Source: Gammaproteobacteria bacterium
GTDB taxonomy: Bacteria > Pseudomonadota > Gammaproteobacteria > Steroidobacterales > PWYM01
DNA: 57,556 nucleotides
Direction of reading: 5' to 3'
Assembly: GCA_003567475.1 (NCBI GenBank)
Contig: PWZL01000038.1
Location: 1 to 57,556, forward strand
Part shown: piece by piece, positions 27,359-36,850 of the stretch
How positions within the stretch are numbered: position 1 is the stretch's first letter
How the letters are laid out: every line of letters begins with the position of its first letter
The notes under the pieces: generated by a model
Seen by the model: only the letters and a program-made list of their open reading frames with translations
Told to the model about the DNA's origin: nothing
Database searches by the model: none
Translations under genes and position numbers: made by a program

Positions 27359-27398
27359 GGGCAGCCAGCTGGCGGCGGCCGAGTCTCCCGCGAGCCGC

Positions 27399-27755
27399 CT
27401 ACGCGCGCGCGCTCCAGTCGATCCGCGCCGGCGCAGGCAATTCCTCGAACACGGCAACCCGGAAACTGCCGGCACCCGCCCGCAACGGCTTGACCTGATG
27501 CTGGTACTCGGGCGAATGCCAGAAGCGCCTGGCATGCGCCAGCGAAGGAAACCGGGCCAGCACGACCGGCTGATGTTCCGGCCAGTCACCCTCGAACACC
27601 TCGACCGGACGACCGAAGGCCGTGTAGTAGCCGGCGTTCTTTTCGTAGAGCCCGAGTTCCTGCATGGCGCGCGCGTAATCGGCCATGGGCTCGCGATCCT
27701 CTAGATCAGCCAGCACCAGCATGTACACGGGGCGTTCAGCGCTGTCATCGGTCAT
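27399..27755 (-). CDS. DUF1330 domain protein
   Basis: 118 aa from the ATG at 27755, with GAGGAG 7 nt before it (an adjacent ATG at 27758 is also possible). The family pattern is clear: YMLVLADLEDREPMADYARA, then YTAFGRPVEVFEGDWPEHQP, then FPSLAHARRFWHSPEYQHQV. This is the dimeric alpha+beta barrel (DUF1330) fold. Function is unknown. It lies 95 nt upstream of the symporter on the same strand; the dyad in between suggests that the symporter has its own promoter. Confidence 0.87.
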   Translation of the reverse strand: MTDDSAERPVYMLVLADLEDREPMADYARAMQELGLYEKNAGYYTAFGRPVEVFEGDWPEHQPVVLARFPSLAHARRFWHSPEYQHQVKPLRAGAGSFRVAVFEELPAPARIDWSARA

Positions 27756-27882
27756 CATCGCTCTCCTCGGGGCTGTTGGCTTGCCGACCGACGCCTGCCC
27801 CGCTGGGCGCCGCCCGGGGCCACGCTGCGGCGTGGCCGGTTTGCGGCATACAATACCGGCGTTTCCCGCGCGACTGGAGCCC

Positions 27883-28350
27883 ATGGTCAAGGAAGACATC
27901 GACTCGCCGCCGGCCGGGCTGATCCGCCGGCTCGCCGCCCTGGTGTATGACGCCCTGCTGGTCATCGCCGTGCTCATGGTGGTCGGCGCCCTGGTCGCCG
28001 CCGGTGTGCTGCTCGCCCTGGGCGGCGAGCAGGGCGCACTCTATCCTGCGCCGGCCTGGTTCCAGCTGCTGATGCTGGGTGCCCTGGGCGGGGCCTGGTA
28101 TCTGCTGTTCGGCTGGTTCTGGACCCACGGGGGGGCCACCCTGGGGATGCAGGCCTGGCACCTGCAGGTGCAGCGCAGCGATGGCGGCCCGCTGGATTGG
28201 CGGCTCGCGAGCCTGCGCTTCGCCGCAGCAGGGCTCTCTCTGGCCAGCCTGGGGCTCGGCTACCTGTGGCTGCTGTTCGACCCGCAGCGCAGGAGCTGGC
28301 ACGACAGGCTCAGCAACACCCGCGTGGTGCGAGTGTCGTCCGGACGGTGA
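27883..28350 (+). CDS. RDD family membrane protein
   Basis: 155 aa from the ATG at 27883. The RDD signature is LIRRLAALVYDALLVIAVLM, with Arg and the Asp in the first membrane helix. Further helices are at about 58-76 (FQLLMLGALGGAWYLLFGWF) and 113-131. HGGATLGMQAWHLQVQR and PQRRSWHDRLSNTRVVR are typical of the family. RDD proteins are linked to transport, but no substrate can be given. Its 3' end is 20 bp from that of the convergent lptG. Confidence 0.9.
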   Translation: MVKEDIDSPPAGLIRRLAALVYDALLVIAVLMVVGALVAAGVLLALGGEQGALYPAPAWFQLLMLGALGGAWYLLFGWFWTHGGATLGMQAWHLQVQRSDGGPLDWRLASLRFAAAGLSLASLGLGYLWLLFDPQRRSWHDRLSNTRVVRVSSGR

Positions 28351-28370
28351 GACCTGGACTGCTGCCCGCC

Positions 28371-29435
28371 TCAGCGGCTGCGGGCGAGCCCGCCGATCGC
28401 AAGCGCAAGCAGCACTGCGGTCGGCGCCCAGGCGACGATCACCGGGGAGATGTCGAACACCACGGCGCCGTTGGCCAGCATCCGGCTGACGAGAAAATAA
28501 CCCAGGCCGATCATCACGCCCACCATCAAACGCGCACCCGCGCCGGCGGCGCGCAGCGAACCGAAGACGAACGGCAATGCCAGTACGGTCATGACCGCCA
28601 CCGATGCGATATTCGCCAAGCGGCTCCAGAACGCGACTTCATAGGCGGTCGAATCCAGCTGGTTTGCCTGCAGATAGCTGACGTACATCCATAACCCGCG
28701 GGCATCGAGGTCTGCCGGACGTACCACCGAGAGATTGAGCAGATCCTCGGTGAGCATCTCGGTGCCGAGCAGACGAACCCCTTCCGCAGCGACGACGCGC
28801 TCCTCCTGGAAACGCGTCTCGGCGTAGCCTGACAGCAACCAGGCACCTGCGCCCTCGGCGGTCGCGGAGTCGCCCCGACCGAGGGCAGTCAGTCGCTGAC
28901 CCGGCCCCACCTCAAAGACGAAAATACCTGCGTTACCAGGCACGGTATCGTCCTGACGCATGTTCATGATAACGCTGCCGTCGCGCACCCAGGCATTGAG
29001 GCCACCCACGGTGAGCTCATCGAACTTCGCGATGGCGCGCATCTGCCGGGCATAGTTGGCGAGGGTCGGCGAAAAATATTCACCTACGCTACCCATGAAC
29101 ACCACCAGCACCGCCCCGGCCATCAGTGCCGCGCGCGCCATCTGCAGGCGGGACACCCCGGCAGCCTGCATGGCAATCAGTTCGCTGCGCGCGGCCAGGT
29201 TCCCCAGTCCGAGCAGTGATCCCAGCAGGGCGGCCGCAGGCAGCATTTCCACCGCCAACCGCGGCAACCGCAGCGCCACGTAGGCCGCCGCCTGCGCCAG
29301 CCCGTAACTGCCCTCGCCGATGTCGTCGAGCTGGCCGAAGAATTCGATGAACGCCGCAAGACCCAGCAGCACGGCCAGTACCATCGCCGTGGTGCCCAGG
29401 ATGGCACGGAGGATGTAGCGGTCCAGAAGAGTCAT
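28371..29435 (-). CDS. lptG: LPS export ABC transporter permease LptG
   Basis: 354 aa from the ATG at 29435 that overlaps the lptF stop (ATGA). It starts MTLLDRYILRAILGTTAMVL and has three N-terminal and three C-terminal membrane helices flanking a periplasmic beta-jellyroll (about 130-260). ELIAMQAAGVSRLQMARAAL is the coupling helix region that meets LptB. With LptF and LptB2 it extracts lipopolysaccharide from the inner membrane, so the cell has a Gram-negative outer membrane. Confidence 0.96.
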   Translation of the reverse strand: MTLLDRYILRAILGTTAMVLAVLLGLAAFIEFFGQLDDIGEGSYGLAQAAAYVALRLPRLAVEMLPAAALLGSLLGLGNLAARSELIAMQAAGVSRLQMARAALMAGAVLVVFMGSVGEYFSPTLANYARQMRAIAKFDELTVGGLNAWVRDGSVIMNMRQDDTVPGNAGIFVFEVGPGQRLTALGRGDSATAEGAGAWLLSGYAETRFQEERVVAAEGVRLLGTEMLTEDLLNLSVVRPADLDARGLWMYVSYLQANQLDSTAYEVAFWSRLANIASVAVMTVLALPFVFGSLRAAGAGARLMVGVMIGLGYFLVSRMLANGAVVFDISPVIVAWAPTAVLLALAIGGLARSR

Positions 29436-30538
29436 GCAGGCCGCTCCAACGGCCGGCGCGGCGGCGCGACCCGGCCAACCAGCACGCCCTGCTCCCGCAG
29501 CAGCAGCACCACGGCCACCGCCAGGACCAGTGCATGCACCCACCACAGCCCCAGCCATGGCGGCACATCGCCGCGCTCCAGCCACAACCGCCCGGCGGTC
29601 AACAGATTGGTGTACACCAGGTAGATGAGGATCCCGATGCCTACCTTGCCGAAGCGTCCCGCCCGCGGCGGACTGCGCGACAGCGGCACGGCGAGCAGCG
29701 CAACCACCAGCAGCGTGATCGGGACGCCGAGCCGCCAGTGGATCTCAGCAAGGTTCTCGCCGGTCGGATCGGACCACAGATCTGCCAGTGGACGGGCCTC
29801 GACACGACGCTCGTCCGGCCGATCGGGAATACGGGGCAGTGGGATGCCATGCTCCTCGAACTCGATCAGCCGGAAATCGCGACGGCCGGGGACACCCTCG
29901 TAGCGTCGGCCGTCACGCAGCACGAAACTCTGGTTCACGCCGTCAGCAGCCAGCACCCGCTCGCCGCGGGCCGCGAGCATCACCTCCAGCCGATCCCCTC
30001 GCAGGCGCTGGATGAACAGGTTACTCAATACGCCCTCAGCGGAGACCTGTTCGGCATACAACACCGTATCGGGATCACCCAGCGCGATGAACCGCCCGGC
30101 CTCGAGAATCCCCAGAGTGGCAGTGCGCTGGACCTCGTACTGAATGTCTTCGACCTGTCGCACCGCCCAGGGCGCCGCCTCGAGTGCAAGCCAGGCCAGC
30201 AGTGCGCCCACGCCAGCGACCAGCGGCAATACGGCGCGGTAGAGCGTGCCGTAACCCACGCCACAGGCCATCATCGCCGCCATCTCGCTGTCCCGGTAAA
30301 GGCGTCCCAGCGCCAGCATCACCCCGAGCAGAAAGGCCACCGGGACCAGAATCGTCAGGTAGTTCAGTGTCGTCAGCCCCATGACCTGGAGCACGGCGTC
30401 GCGAGGGACACGGTTGGAGGCGGCATCGCCCAGCACGCGGGCGAACTGGTTGGACAGGAGAATCGCCAGCAGCACCACAGTCACCACCAGCCACACCAGC
30501 AGCGTCTCGCGGAAGATGTAGCGGCGGAGGATCGTCAC
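29432..30538 (-). CDS. lptF: LPS export ABC transporter permease LptF
   Basis: 368 aa from a GTG at 30538 (TILRRYIFRETLLVWLVVT follows). The open frame extends upstream but that part is not LptF-like. It has the same 3+3 helix layout as LptG, with the coupling region DSEMAAMMACGVGYGTLYRA. The jellyroll spans about residues 130-260. A divergent 174-bp gap separates it from pepA. The lptF-lptG and divergent pepA-holC-valS arrangement is standard in gammaproteobacteria. Confidence 0.96.
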   Translation of the reverse strand: MTILRRYIFRETLLVWLVVTVVLLAILLSNQFARVLGDAASNRVPRDAVLQVMGLTTLNYLTILVPVAFLLGVMLALGRLYRDSEMAAMMACGVGYGTLYRAVLPLVAGVGALLAWLALEAAPWAVRQVEDIQYEVQRTATLGILEAGRFIALGDPDTVLYAEQVSAEGVLSNLFIQRLRGDRLEVMLAARGERVLAADGVNQSFVLRDGRRYEGVPGRRDFRLIEFEEHGIPLPRIPDRPDERRVEARPLADLWSDPTGENLAEIHWRLGVPITLLVVALLAVPLSRSPPRAGRFGKVGIGILIYLVYTNLLTAGRLWLERGDVPPWLGLWWVHALVLAVAVVLLLREQGVLVGRVAPPRRPLERPA

Positions 30539-30645
30539 GAAATCAATCCCTTGAGGCGGATTCGGGTGCCCGGCAGCACGGCGATTGCAGTACACTACGG
30601 CGCTTACCGTCGCCAACCCGGCCAATGTAGCACAGGGCAGCCATG

Positions 30646-30679
30646 CGTCATCGCGACGGCGCCAGCGGTCGCGATGACG
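30646..30679 (+). promoter_or_regulatory. Perfect 12-bp inverted repeat upstream of pepA
   Basis: CGTCATCGCGAC (30646-30657) and GTCGCGATGACG (30668-30679) are exact reverse complements around a 10-nt centre. The element lies 33 nt before the pepA ATG, in the gap shared with divergent lptF. It could be an RNA hairpin in the pepA leader or a DNA operator. PepA of E. coli is itself a DNA-binding repressor that controls its own gene, so autoregulation is one possibility. No U-tract follows. Confidence 0.6.
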
Positions 30680-30712
30680 GCCGATGAGACCAGCAAAGAT
30701 CAGGAGTGTTGC

Positions 30713-32212
30713 ATGGAATTCAAGACGATCAGTGCCGACCCCATTCGTCGCAAGACCGCCTGTCTGGTGGTGGCGGTGGTCGACGGCCGCCAGCAGCCGA
30801 CGACCACGCAGCACGTCGACGAGGCCAGCGGCGGGCTGATCTCACGGCTGCTCAGCGAAGGCGATGCCAGCGCCAAGGTGGGTGACACGCTACTGGTCGT
30901 ACACCCCCCGGGACTGGCCGCCGAACGACTGCTGCTGGTCGGTTGCGGCAAGACCGCAGACTTCGGCGCGGCGGCTTATCGCAAGGCCATCGCCGCGGCC
31001 GTCACCCGGCTGGCGCAGACCCGCGCGGGTGACGCACTGCTCACGCTCGCGCGCGACGGCGTGGCATCACTCGACGCCTACACGCTCGGTCGTCAGGGTG
31101 CCGAGGCCGCTGCCGCCGCCAGCTACCGCTTCGATGAACACAAAGCGAAAAGCCGCGCGCCCAAGCCAGCCCTGAAGCGCGTGACACTCGCCTTCGAGAC
31201 CCGGGCGGACGCCAACCAGGGCGCCCGCGGCACTGACGATGGCAGGGGTGTCGCCGCCGGCGTGACGTTCGCACGTGACCTGGCCAACCGTCCGCCAAAT
31301 GTCTGCCATCCCACCCACATGGCCGAGCAGGCGCGCAAGCTGGCCAATCGCCACCGCAACATGAGCATCGAAGTGCTTGGCGAGACGCAGATGAAAAAGC
31401 TCGGTATGGGCGCACTGCTGTCGGTTGCAGCCGGTTCTGAACAACCGCCACGGCTGATCGTACTGAAGTATCGTGGCGCACCGGCCGGCGAGGCCCCGAT
31501 CGTTCTGGTGGGCAAGGCCATCACCTTCGATACCGGTGGCATCTCCCTGAAGCCCCCACCCGGCATGGATGAAATGAAGTTCGACATGGGCGGCGGCGCG
31601 GCGGTGCTCGGTACCATGGCGGCCCTGGCGGAACTCAAGCCCAGGCTGAATGTGATTGCCATCGTCCCGGCCTGCGAGAACATGCCCAGTGGCAAGGCCT
31701 CGCGGCCAGGGGACATTGTCGAGACGATGTCGGGCCATACGGTGGAAATCCTCAACACCGATGCCGAGGGCCGGCTCATCCTGTGTGATGCACTGACCTA
31801 CGCGCGGCGCTTCAAACCCGAGGTGGTCATCGATGCGGCGACGCTGACGGGCGCCTGCGTGATTGCGTTGGGGCACCAGTACACCGCGGTATTTTCGCCG
31901 AACGAGGCCCTGGCCCACGAACTGCTCGCCGCCGGCGAACGTGCCGGCGACCCGGCGTGGCGCTTGCCGGTCAACGCCGAGTACGGCGAGTCGTTGAAGA
32001 GCAACTTCGCCGACTTCGCCAACGTCGGGGCCCGCGAAGGCGGCTCTTCGATCGCCGCCGCCTTTCTTTCACGCTTCACCGAAGGACTGACCTGGGCCCA
32101 TCTCGACATTGCCGGATCGGCCTGGAAGTCGGGCCGAGAGAAAGGCGCCACCGGTCGGCCTGTGCAACTGCTCAGTGAGTTCCTGCTGGCAAGGCAGTCG
32201 CGACGCAAGTGA
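30713..32212 (+). CDS. pepA: Leucyl aminopeptidase (cytosol aminopeptidase, M17)
   Basis: 499 aa from the ATG at 30713 with CAGGAG 6 nt upstream. The C-terminal catalytic domain has the metal-binding region ITFDTGGISLKPPPGMDEMK and FDMGGGAAVLG, and the M17 signature NTDAEGRLILCDALTYA (Asn348 to Glu352). It removes N-terminal residues from peptides as a hexamer. In E. coli it also acts as the accessory DNA-binding protein XerB/CarP; whether that holds here cannot be told. holC overlaps its stop. Confidence 0.97.
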   Translation: MEFKTISADPIRRKTACLVVAVVDGRQQPTTTQHVDEASGGLISRLLSEGDASAKVGDTLLVVHPPGLAAERLLLVGCGKTADFGAAAYRKAIAAAVTRLAQTRAGDALLTLARDGVASLDAYTLGRQGAEAAAAASYRFDEHKAKSRAPKPALKRVTLAFETRADANQGARGTDDGRGVAAGVTFARDLANRPPNVCHPTHMAEQARKLANRHRNMSIEVLGETQMKKLGMGALLSVAAGSEQPPRLIVLKYRGAPAGEAPIVLVGKAITFDTGGISLKPPPGMDEMKFDMGGGAAVLGTMAALAELKPRLNVIAIVPACENMPSGKASRPGDIVETMSGHTVEILNTDAEGRLILCDALTYARRFKPEVVIDAATLTGACVIALGHQYTAVFSPNEALAHELLAAGERAGDPAWRLPVNAEYGESLKSNFADFANVGAREGGSSIAAAFLSRFTEGLTWAHLDIAGSAWKSGREKGATGRPVQLLSEFLLARQSRRK

Positions 32213-32652
32213 CCCGGGTCGACTTCTACATCCTCGGCGACGACAGCGATATGCAGGCGGCCGACACTGTGGCCTGCCGGCTGGCGGGCAAGGCCTTCGG
32301 GCTCGGTCATGCCGTCTACCTGCATGCCACCTCGGGCGAACACGCGCAACGGCTCGACGAACTGCTCTGGACATTTCAACAGGGCAGCTTCGTACCGCAT
32401 GTCGATGCGCATCGCTGGCAGCCGCCGGTGGCAGGCCTCCCCACACCGGTGCTGCTTGGCCACGGCGACCCCCCGGCGGCAGAGCCCTGGGACCTGCTGA
32501 TCAACACGGCAGGCAGCGTGCCGCTGTTTTTCAGCCGCTACGCGCGCGTCGCTGAACTGGTGCCTGGAGGATCGACGGCACGACAGCTCGGGCGTGAGCG
32601 CTATCAGTTCTACCGTGAGCGCGGCTACGAACTCCATACCCACAAGCTGTAG
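32209..32652 (+). CDS. holC: DNA polymerase III chi subunit
   Basis: 147 aa from a GTG that overlaps the pepA stop (GTGA). It starts (M)TRVDFYILGDDSDMQAADTV and has LDELLWTFQQGSFVPHVDA and DLLINTAGSVPLFFSRYARV, typical of chi. Chi links single-stranded DNA-binding protein to the clamp loader, usually through psi. No holD gene is in the window. Downstream lies a 101-aa acidic protein rather than valS directly. Confidence 0.95.
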   Translation: MTRVDFYILGDDSDMQAADTVACRLAGKAFGLGHAVYLHATSGEHAQRLDELLWTFQQGSFVPHVDAHRWQPPVAGLPTPVLLGHGDPPAAEPWDLLINTAGSVPLFFSRYARVAELVPGGSTARQLGRERYQFYRERGYELHTHKL

Positions 32653-32672
32653 ACGGATACACCAACACCAAC

Positions 32673-32978
32673 ATGAACGACAACATGCACGCCGGTGACG
32701 ACGCCGCAGACCTGCCGGTCCTCACCGAAGTGGTGGACGCCAGTGCCGCGCTCAGTCACCCCCGCAAGGACTACGACACGCTGATCGCCGAGCTGCAAAC
32801 CGAGCTCGCATCCGCCACCATGAACCTCGCGGAGGGTATGCTGCACGCTGCTTTCCGCGAAATGGAGGCGACCCTGTTCGAGCAGGTCTCGAACCGGCTT
32901 CGCCAGGAACTGCCGGAACTGATCGACCGCACCCTGCGCGATCATCTCGACGACGCCGGCGATACGGACGACGAGTAA
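32673..32978 (+). CDS. Small acidic hypothetical protein between holC and valS
   Basis: 101 aa, about a quarter Asp and Glu. It opens [20 protein letters not shown]; the short LPVLTEVVD motif recalls the start of DUF2486-type proteins, but that match is weak. Residues 33-95 are predicted helical with heptad-like Leu spacing ([40 protein letters not shown]). It starts 20 nt after holC and ends 4 nt before the longest possible valS start, so it is almost certainly co-translated with them. In E. coli holC and valS are adjacent. I do not recognise a function. Confidence 0.8.
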   Translation: MNDNMHAGDDAADLPVLTEVVDASAALSHPRKDYDTLIAELQTELASATMNLAEGMLHAAFREMEATLFEQVSNRLRQELPELIDRTLRDHLDDAGDTDDE

Positions 32979-32982
32979 GCTC

Positions 32983-35772
32983 TTGGACACCCGGAACGAC
33001 ACCACCGCACCCGAGATGGACAAGGCCTACGATCCGGCCGCCATCGAGCAGGACATCTACGCCCGCTGGGAAGCAGACGGCTGCTTCGCGCCCTCGGGTG
33101 AGGGTGAGCCCTATTGCATCATGATCCCGCCGCCGAACGTGACCGGCACGCTGCACATGGGCCATGCGTTTCAGGATACGATCATGGACGCCCTGATCCG
33201 TTACCACCGCATGCATGGCCGCGACACGCTCTGGCAGCCCGGCACCGATCACGCGGGCATTGCGACGCAGATGGTGGTCGAGCGCCAGCTCGCCGGCGAG
33301 GGCTCCAGTCGCCATGCACTCGGCCGCGAACGCTTCCTCGAGCGGGTGTGGCAGTGGAAGGCCCAGTCCGGTGGCACCATAACACGGCAGCTGCGCCGCC
33401 TTGGGACCTCGGTGGACTGGTCGCGCGAGCGCTTCACCATGGACCCCGAGATGAACCGGGCGGTGACCGAAGTGTTCGTGCGCCTGCACGAGGAGGGTCT
33501 GATCTACCGCGGCCAGCGCCTGGTCAACTGGGACCCGGTGCTGCACACGGCCATCTCCGACCTCGAGGTCCTGTCGACTGAGGAACAGGGCCATCTGTGG
33601 CATTTCCGCTACCCGCTCGCCGCCGGCGACGGGCACCTGGTGGTGGCCACCACCCGCCCCGAAACCATGCTCGGCGATACCGCCGTGGCGGTACACCCGG
33701 AGGATGAACGCTACCGCCACCTGGTGGGACAGCAGCTCCGTCTGCCACTGACCGACCGTCTGATCCCGGTGATCGCTGACGACTACGTCGACCCGGAGTT
33801 CGGCACCGGCTGCGTGAAGATCACGCCGGCGCATGATTTCAATGACTACGAGGTCGGCAGCCGGCATGACCTGCCGCTGATCAATATCTTCGACGCCGAC
33901 GCGCGTATCAACGACGCGCCCCCCGAAGCCTACCGCGGGCTCGACCGCTTCGAGGCACGCCAGCGCGTCGTGGAGGATCTGCAGGCCCTGGGGCTGGTCG
34001 AGCGCATCGACGAGCATCGCCTGATGGTCCCGCGAGGTGATCGCAGTGGCGCGGTGATCGAACCCTGGCTGACCGACCAGTGGTACGTGAAAATCGCCCC
34101 GCTCGCGGCGCCGGCCATCACCGCCGTCGAAGACGGACGCATCCGGTTCGTACCCGAGAACTGGAGCCGCACCTATTTCGAGTGGATGCGCAACATCCAG
34201 GACTGGTGTATCAGCCGTCAGCTGTGGTGGGGGCACCGCATCCCGGCGTGGTATGACGACGCCGGCCAGGTCTATGTCGGGCGTGACGAGGCTGAGGTAC
34301 GCGCGCGTCATGGCCTGGACGGGGCGGTGGTGCTGCGCCAGGACGAGGACGTGCTCGACACCTGGTTTTCCTCGGCCCTGTGGCCATTTTCAACGCTCGG
34401 CTGGCCGGAACGCACCCCGGAACTCGGCCGCTATTACCCCGGCAGTGTGCTGGTGACCGGTTTCGACATCATCTTCTTCTGGGTGGCCCGGATGATCATG
34501 ATGGGACTTAAGTTCATGGGTGAGGTCCCCTTTCGAGAGGTCTACATCACCGGCCTGATCCGCGACGGCGAAGGCCAGAAGATGTCGAAGTCCAAGGGCA
34601 ACATCCTCGACCCGCTGGACCTGGTCGACGGCATCGGACTGGACGATTTGCTGGCCAAGCGCACCGCTGGCCTGATGCAGCCACAGCTCAAACCGGCGAT
34701 CGAACGGGCCACCCGCAAGCAGTTTCCCGAAGGAATCGGCGCACACGGTACCGACGCGTTGCGCTTTACCCTGGCGGCATTGGCTTCCCCTTCGCGGGAT
34801 ATCAATTTTGACATGGGGCGTCTCGAGGGCTATCGCAACTTCTGCAACAAGCTCTGGAACGCCTCGCGCTACGCGCTGATGAATCTCGGGGACTTCGACC
34901 CGTCCACGCAGACCGGCCCGCCCGCGCTGGCCGACCGGTGGATTCTCAGCCGCCTGGCCCGCACCACCCGTGACATCCATGAGGCCTTCGGCCAGTACCG
35001 CCTCGATCTCGTCGCGCGGGCGCTCTATGAATTCACCTGGCATGAGCTCTGCGACTGGTACCTGGAACTGCTCAAACCGGTGCTGCAGGGCGAGGACCGC
35101 GTGGCACGTGCCACCGCCCAGCACACCCTGGTTCACGTCTTCGACGCCCTGCTGCGCCTGCTGCACCCGCTGATGCCGTTCATCAGCGACGCCCTGTGGC
35201 GGCGCTTCGCGCCGCTTGCCGGTGCCGAGGGCGAACTCATGCGCGCCAGACTGCCCCAGCCGGACGAGTTCGGCGAAGCGCCGGACGCGGAGGCCGAAAT
35301 GGCCTGGTTGCAGGCGTTCATCCTCGGGATCCGACGAATTCGCGGCGAGATGGATATTGCGCCGGGACGACCACTGCCTGTCATCCTCGAAGACGCGGGC
35401 GAACTCGACCGCGAACGCCTGGCACGCCATGTCGGCAGCCTGCTGCCGTTGGCCAAGCTGGCGTCGATCGAGTGCCTGGAGCCCGGTGGCCCGCCCCCCC
35501 AGGGGTCGGCACTGAGCGTGTTGGGCCAGATGAAAATCCACGTCCCGCTCGCTGGCCTGGTCGATGTCGCCGAGGAAATCGCCCGGCTTGAACGCCAGCA
35601 GCGCAAGCTCCGGAAAGATCTCGAGAAAAGCACGGCCAAGCTCGCCAATCCGCGCTTTCGGGACAACGCGCCTGACGATATCGTGGCCAAGGAGCAGGCG
35701 CGGGTCGAGGCATGGCAGGCGTTGGACGGGGAACTGGCGCTGCAGATCACGCGTCTACGGGAGATCGGCTGA
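32983..35772 (+). CDS. valS: Valyl-tRNA synthetase
   Basis: Up to 929 aa. The class I HIGH motif is [16 protein letters not shown] and the KMSKS loop is [20 protein letters not shown]. The editing (CP1) domain has [22 protein letters not shown]-terminal coiled coil follows [20 protein letters not shown], as in all ValRS. The start is unclear: a TTG at 32983 (4 nt after the upstream stop) or an ATG at 33016, where the protein would begin [20 protein letters not shown] like most ValRS. Neither has a strong ribosome site. It charges tRNA-Val. Confidence 0.96.
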   Translation: MDTRNDTTAPEMDKAYDPAAIEQDIYARWEADGCFAPSGEGEPYCIMIPPPNVTGTLHMGHAFQDTIMDALIRYHRMHGRDTLWQPGTDHAGIATQMVVERQLAGEGSSRHALGRERFLERVWQWKAQSGGTITRQLRRLGTSVDWSRERFTMDPEMNRAVTEVFVRLHEEGLIYRGQRLVNWDPVLHTAISDLEVLSTEEQGHLWHFRYPLAAGDGHLVVATTRPETMLGDTAVAVHPEDERYRHLVGQQLRLPLTDRLIPVIADDYVDPEFGTGCVKITPAHDFNDYEVGSRHDLPLINIFDADARINDAPPEAYRGLDRFEARQRVVEDLQALGLVERIDEHRLMVPRGDRSGAVIEPWLTDQWYVKIAPLAAPAITAVEDGRIRFVPENWSRTYFEWMRNIQDWCISRQLWWGHRIPAWYDDAGQVYVGRDEAEVRARHGLDGAVVLRQDEDVLDTWFSSALWPFSTLGWPERTPELGRYYPGSVLVTGFDIIFFWVARMIMMGLKFMGEVPFREVYITGLIRDGEGQKMSKSKGNILDPLDLVDGIGLDDLLAKRTAGLMQPQLKPAIERATRKQFPEGIGAHGTDALRFTLAALASPSRDINFDMGRLEGYRNFCNKLWNASRYALMNLGDFDPSTQTGPPALADRWILSRLARTTRDIHEAFGQYRLDLVARALYEFTWHELCDWYLELLKPVLQGEDRVARATAQHTLVHVFDALLRLLHPLMPFISDALWRRFAPLAGAEGELMRARLPQPDEFGEAPDAEAEMAWLQAFILGIRRIRGEMDIAPGRPLPVILEDAGELDRERLARHVGSLLPLAKLASIECLEPGGPPPQGSALSVLGQMKIHVPLAGLVDVAEEIARLERQQRKLRKDLEKSTAKLANPRFRDNAPDDIVAKEQARVEAWQALDGELALQITRLREIG

Positions 35773-35838
35773 ACGCACGGGGTGCCAACTGCATCACAGT
35801 TGCGGCGCGCGGGAGGTGTGAGACCGGCGGAATTGCGC

Positions 35839-35858
35839 GAAGATGGCGCGTCATCTTC
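35839..35858 (+). promoter_or_regulatory. Inverted repeat in the moxR leader
   Basis: GAAGATG (35839-35845) and CATCTTC (35852-35858) form a perfect 7-bp repeat with a 6-nt loop, ending 10 nt before the AAGGAG ribosome site of the MoxR gene. A second repeat, CAACTG/CAGTTG, lies near 35786-35802. No U-tract follows. Role unknown. Confidence 0.35.
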
Positions 35859-35878
35859 TGCCGCGGACAAGGAGTCCC

Positions 35879-36850
35879 ATGTCTGGCAAGCTTGTAGCCG
35901 CTCCCGTCACTGGAGCCGACACCGCACGAGCCCGTGCAGACCATGCGCTGAGCGCCGCGCCGGTGCTCGAGGCTCTCGACGGCATCATTCTTGGCAAATC
36001 GCGCGAGCTGCGCCTGGCGCTGGCCTGCCTGCTGGCGCGTGGACACCTGCTCATCGAGGATTTGCCCGGGGTCGGCAAGACCACGCTGGCGCATGCGCTG
36101 GCGCGTGTGCTCGGCCTCAGGTTTCAGCGTATCCAGTTCACCTCGGACCTGCTGCCTGCGGATATCCTCGGTGTGAGCGTCTATCATCCGGAGCGCCGCG
36201 GGTTCGAGTTCCAGCCCGGGCCGATCTTCGCGCAACTGGTGCTGGCCGATGAAATCAATCGCGCGACACCGAAGACCCAGAGCGCGTTGCTGGAGGCGAT
36301 GGAAGAACAGCAAGTGACGGCCGACGGTGTGACCCACCCGCTGCCGGAGCCGTTTTTTGTCGTCGCCACCCGCAACCCGACCGAACAGACCGGGACGTTC
36401 GCGCTGCCAGAGTCGCAGCTCGACCGCTTCCTGATGCAGATCAGACTCGGCTACCCCGATCCGGTCCAGGAGCGTGCACTGCTGACCGGCATCGACCGGA
36501 GGAGCCTGATCAACCAGCAGGCCGCCACCCTCGAGCCGGAACACCTGCGCGTGCTGCAGCAGGCGGTGCCGGCGGTACATGTCTCCGATGCGCTGCTGGA
36601 TTACCTGCAGGCTCTGCTCGCGCACAGCCGGGACAGTCGTGACTACGTCGCGGGACTGTCGCCGCGTGGAGGCCTTGGCCTGTTGCGCGCCGCCCAGGCC
36701 TGGGCCCTGTTGCACGGTCACGCAGGGGTGCATCCCGACGATCTCCAGGCCGTCCTGCCGGCAGTCGTGGCACATCGCCTGGTCGCGCGCGCCGGAACCG
36801 GGGACGCGGATCCTGGCCGCGCGCTGATCGAGGCGGTGCCGGTGCCGTGA
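35879..36850 (+). CDS. MoxR family AAA+ ATPase
   Basis: 323 aa from the ATG at 35879 with AAGGAG 5 nt upstream. Walker A is EDLPGVGKTTLAHALARVLG and Walker B LVLADEINRATPKTQSALLE; the sensor region FFVVATRNPTEQTGTFALPE follows. MoxR ATPases act as chaperones that help assemble protein complexes. Here it heads moxR-DUF58-transglutaminase, a common set whose substrate is unknown. The DUF58 gene overlaps its stop by 4 nt. Confidence 0.95.
   Translation: MSGKLVAAPVTGADTARARADHALSAAPVLEALDGIILGKSRELRLALACLLARGHLLIEDLPGVGKTTLAHALARVLGLRFQRIQFTSDLLPADILGVSVYHPERRGFEFQPGPIFAQLVLADEINRATPKTQSALLEAMEEQQVTADGVTHPLPEPFFVVATRNPTEQTGTFALPESQLDRFLMQIRLGYPDPVQERALLTGIDRRSLINQQAATLEPEHLRVLQQAVPAVHVSDALLDYLQALLAHSRDSRDYVAGLSPRGGLGLLRAAQAWALLHGHAGVHPDDLQAVLPAVVAHRLVARAGTGDADPGRALIEAVPVP

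Noticed and set aside
32752-34311. 519-codon open frame on the minus strand opposite valS
   Set aside because: Shadow of valS with no ribosome site or family features; the valS frame has all synthetase motifs.
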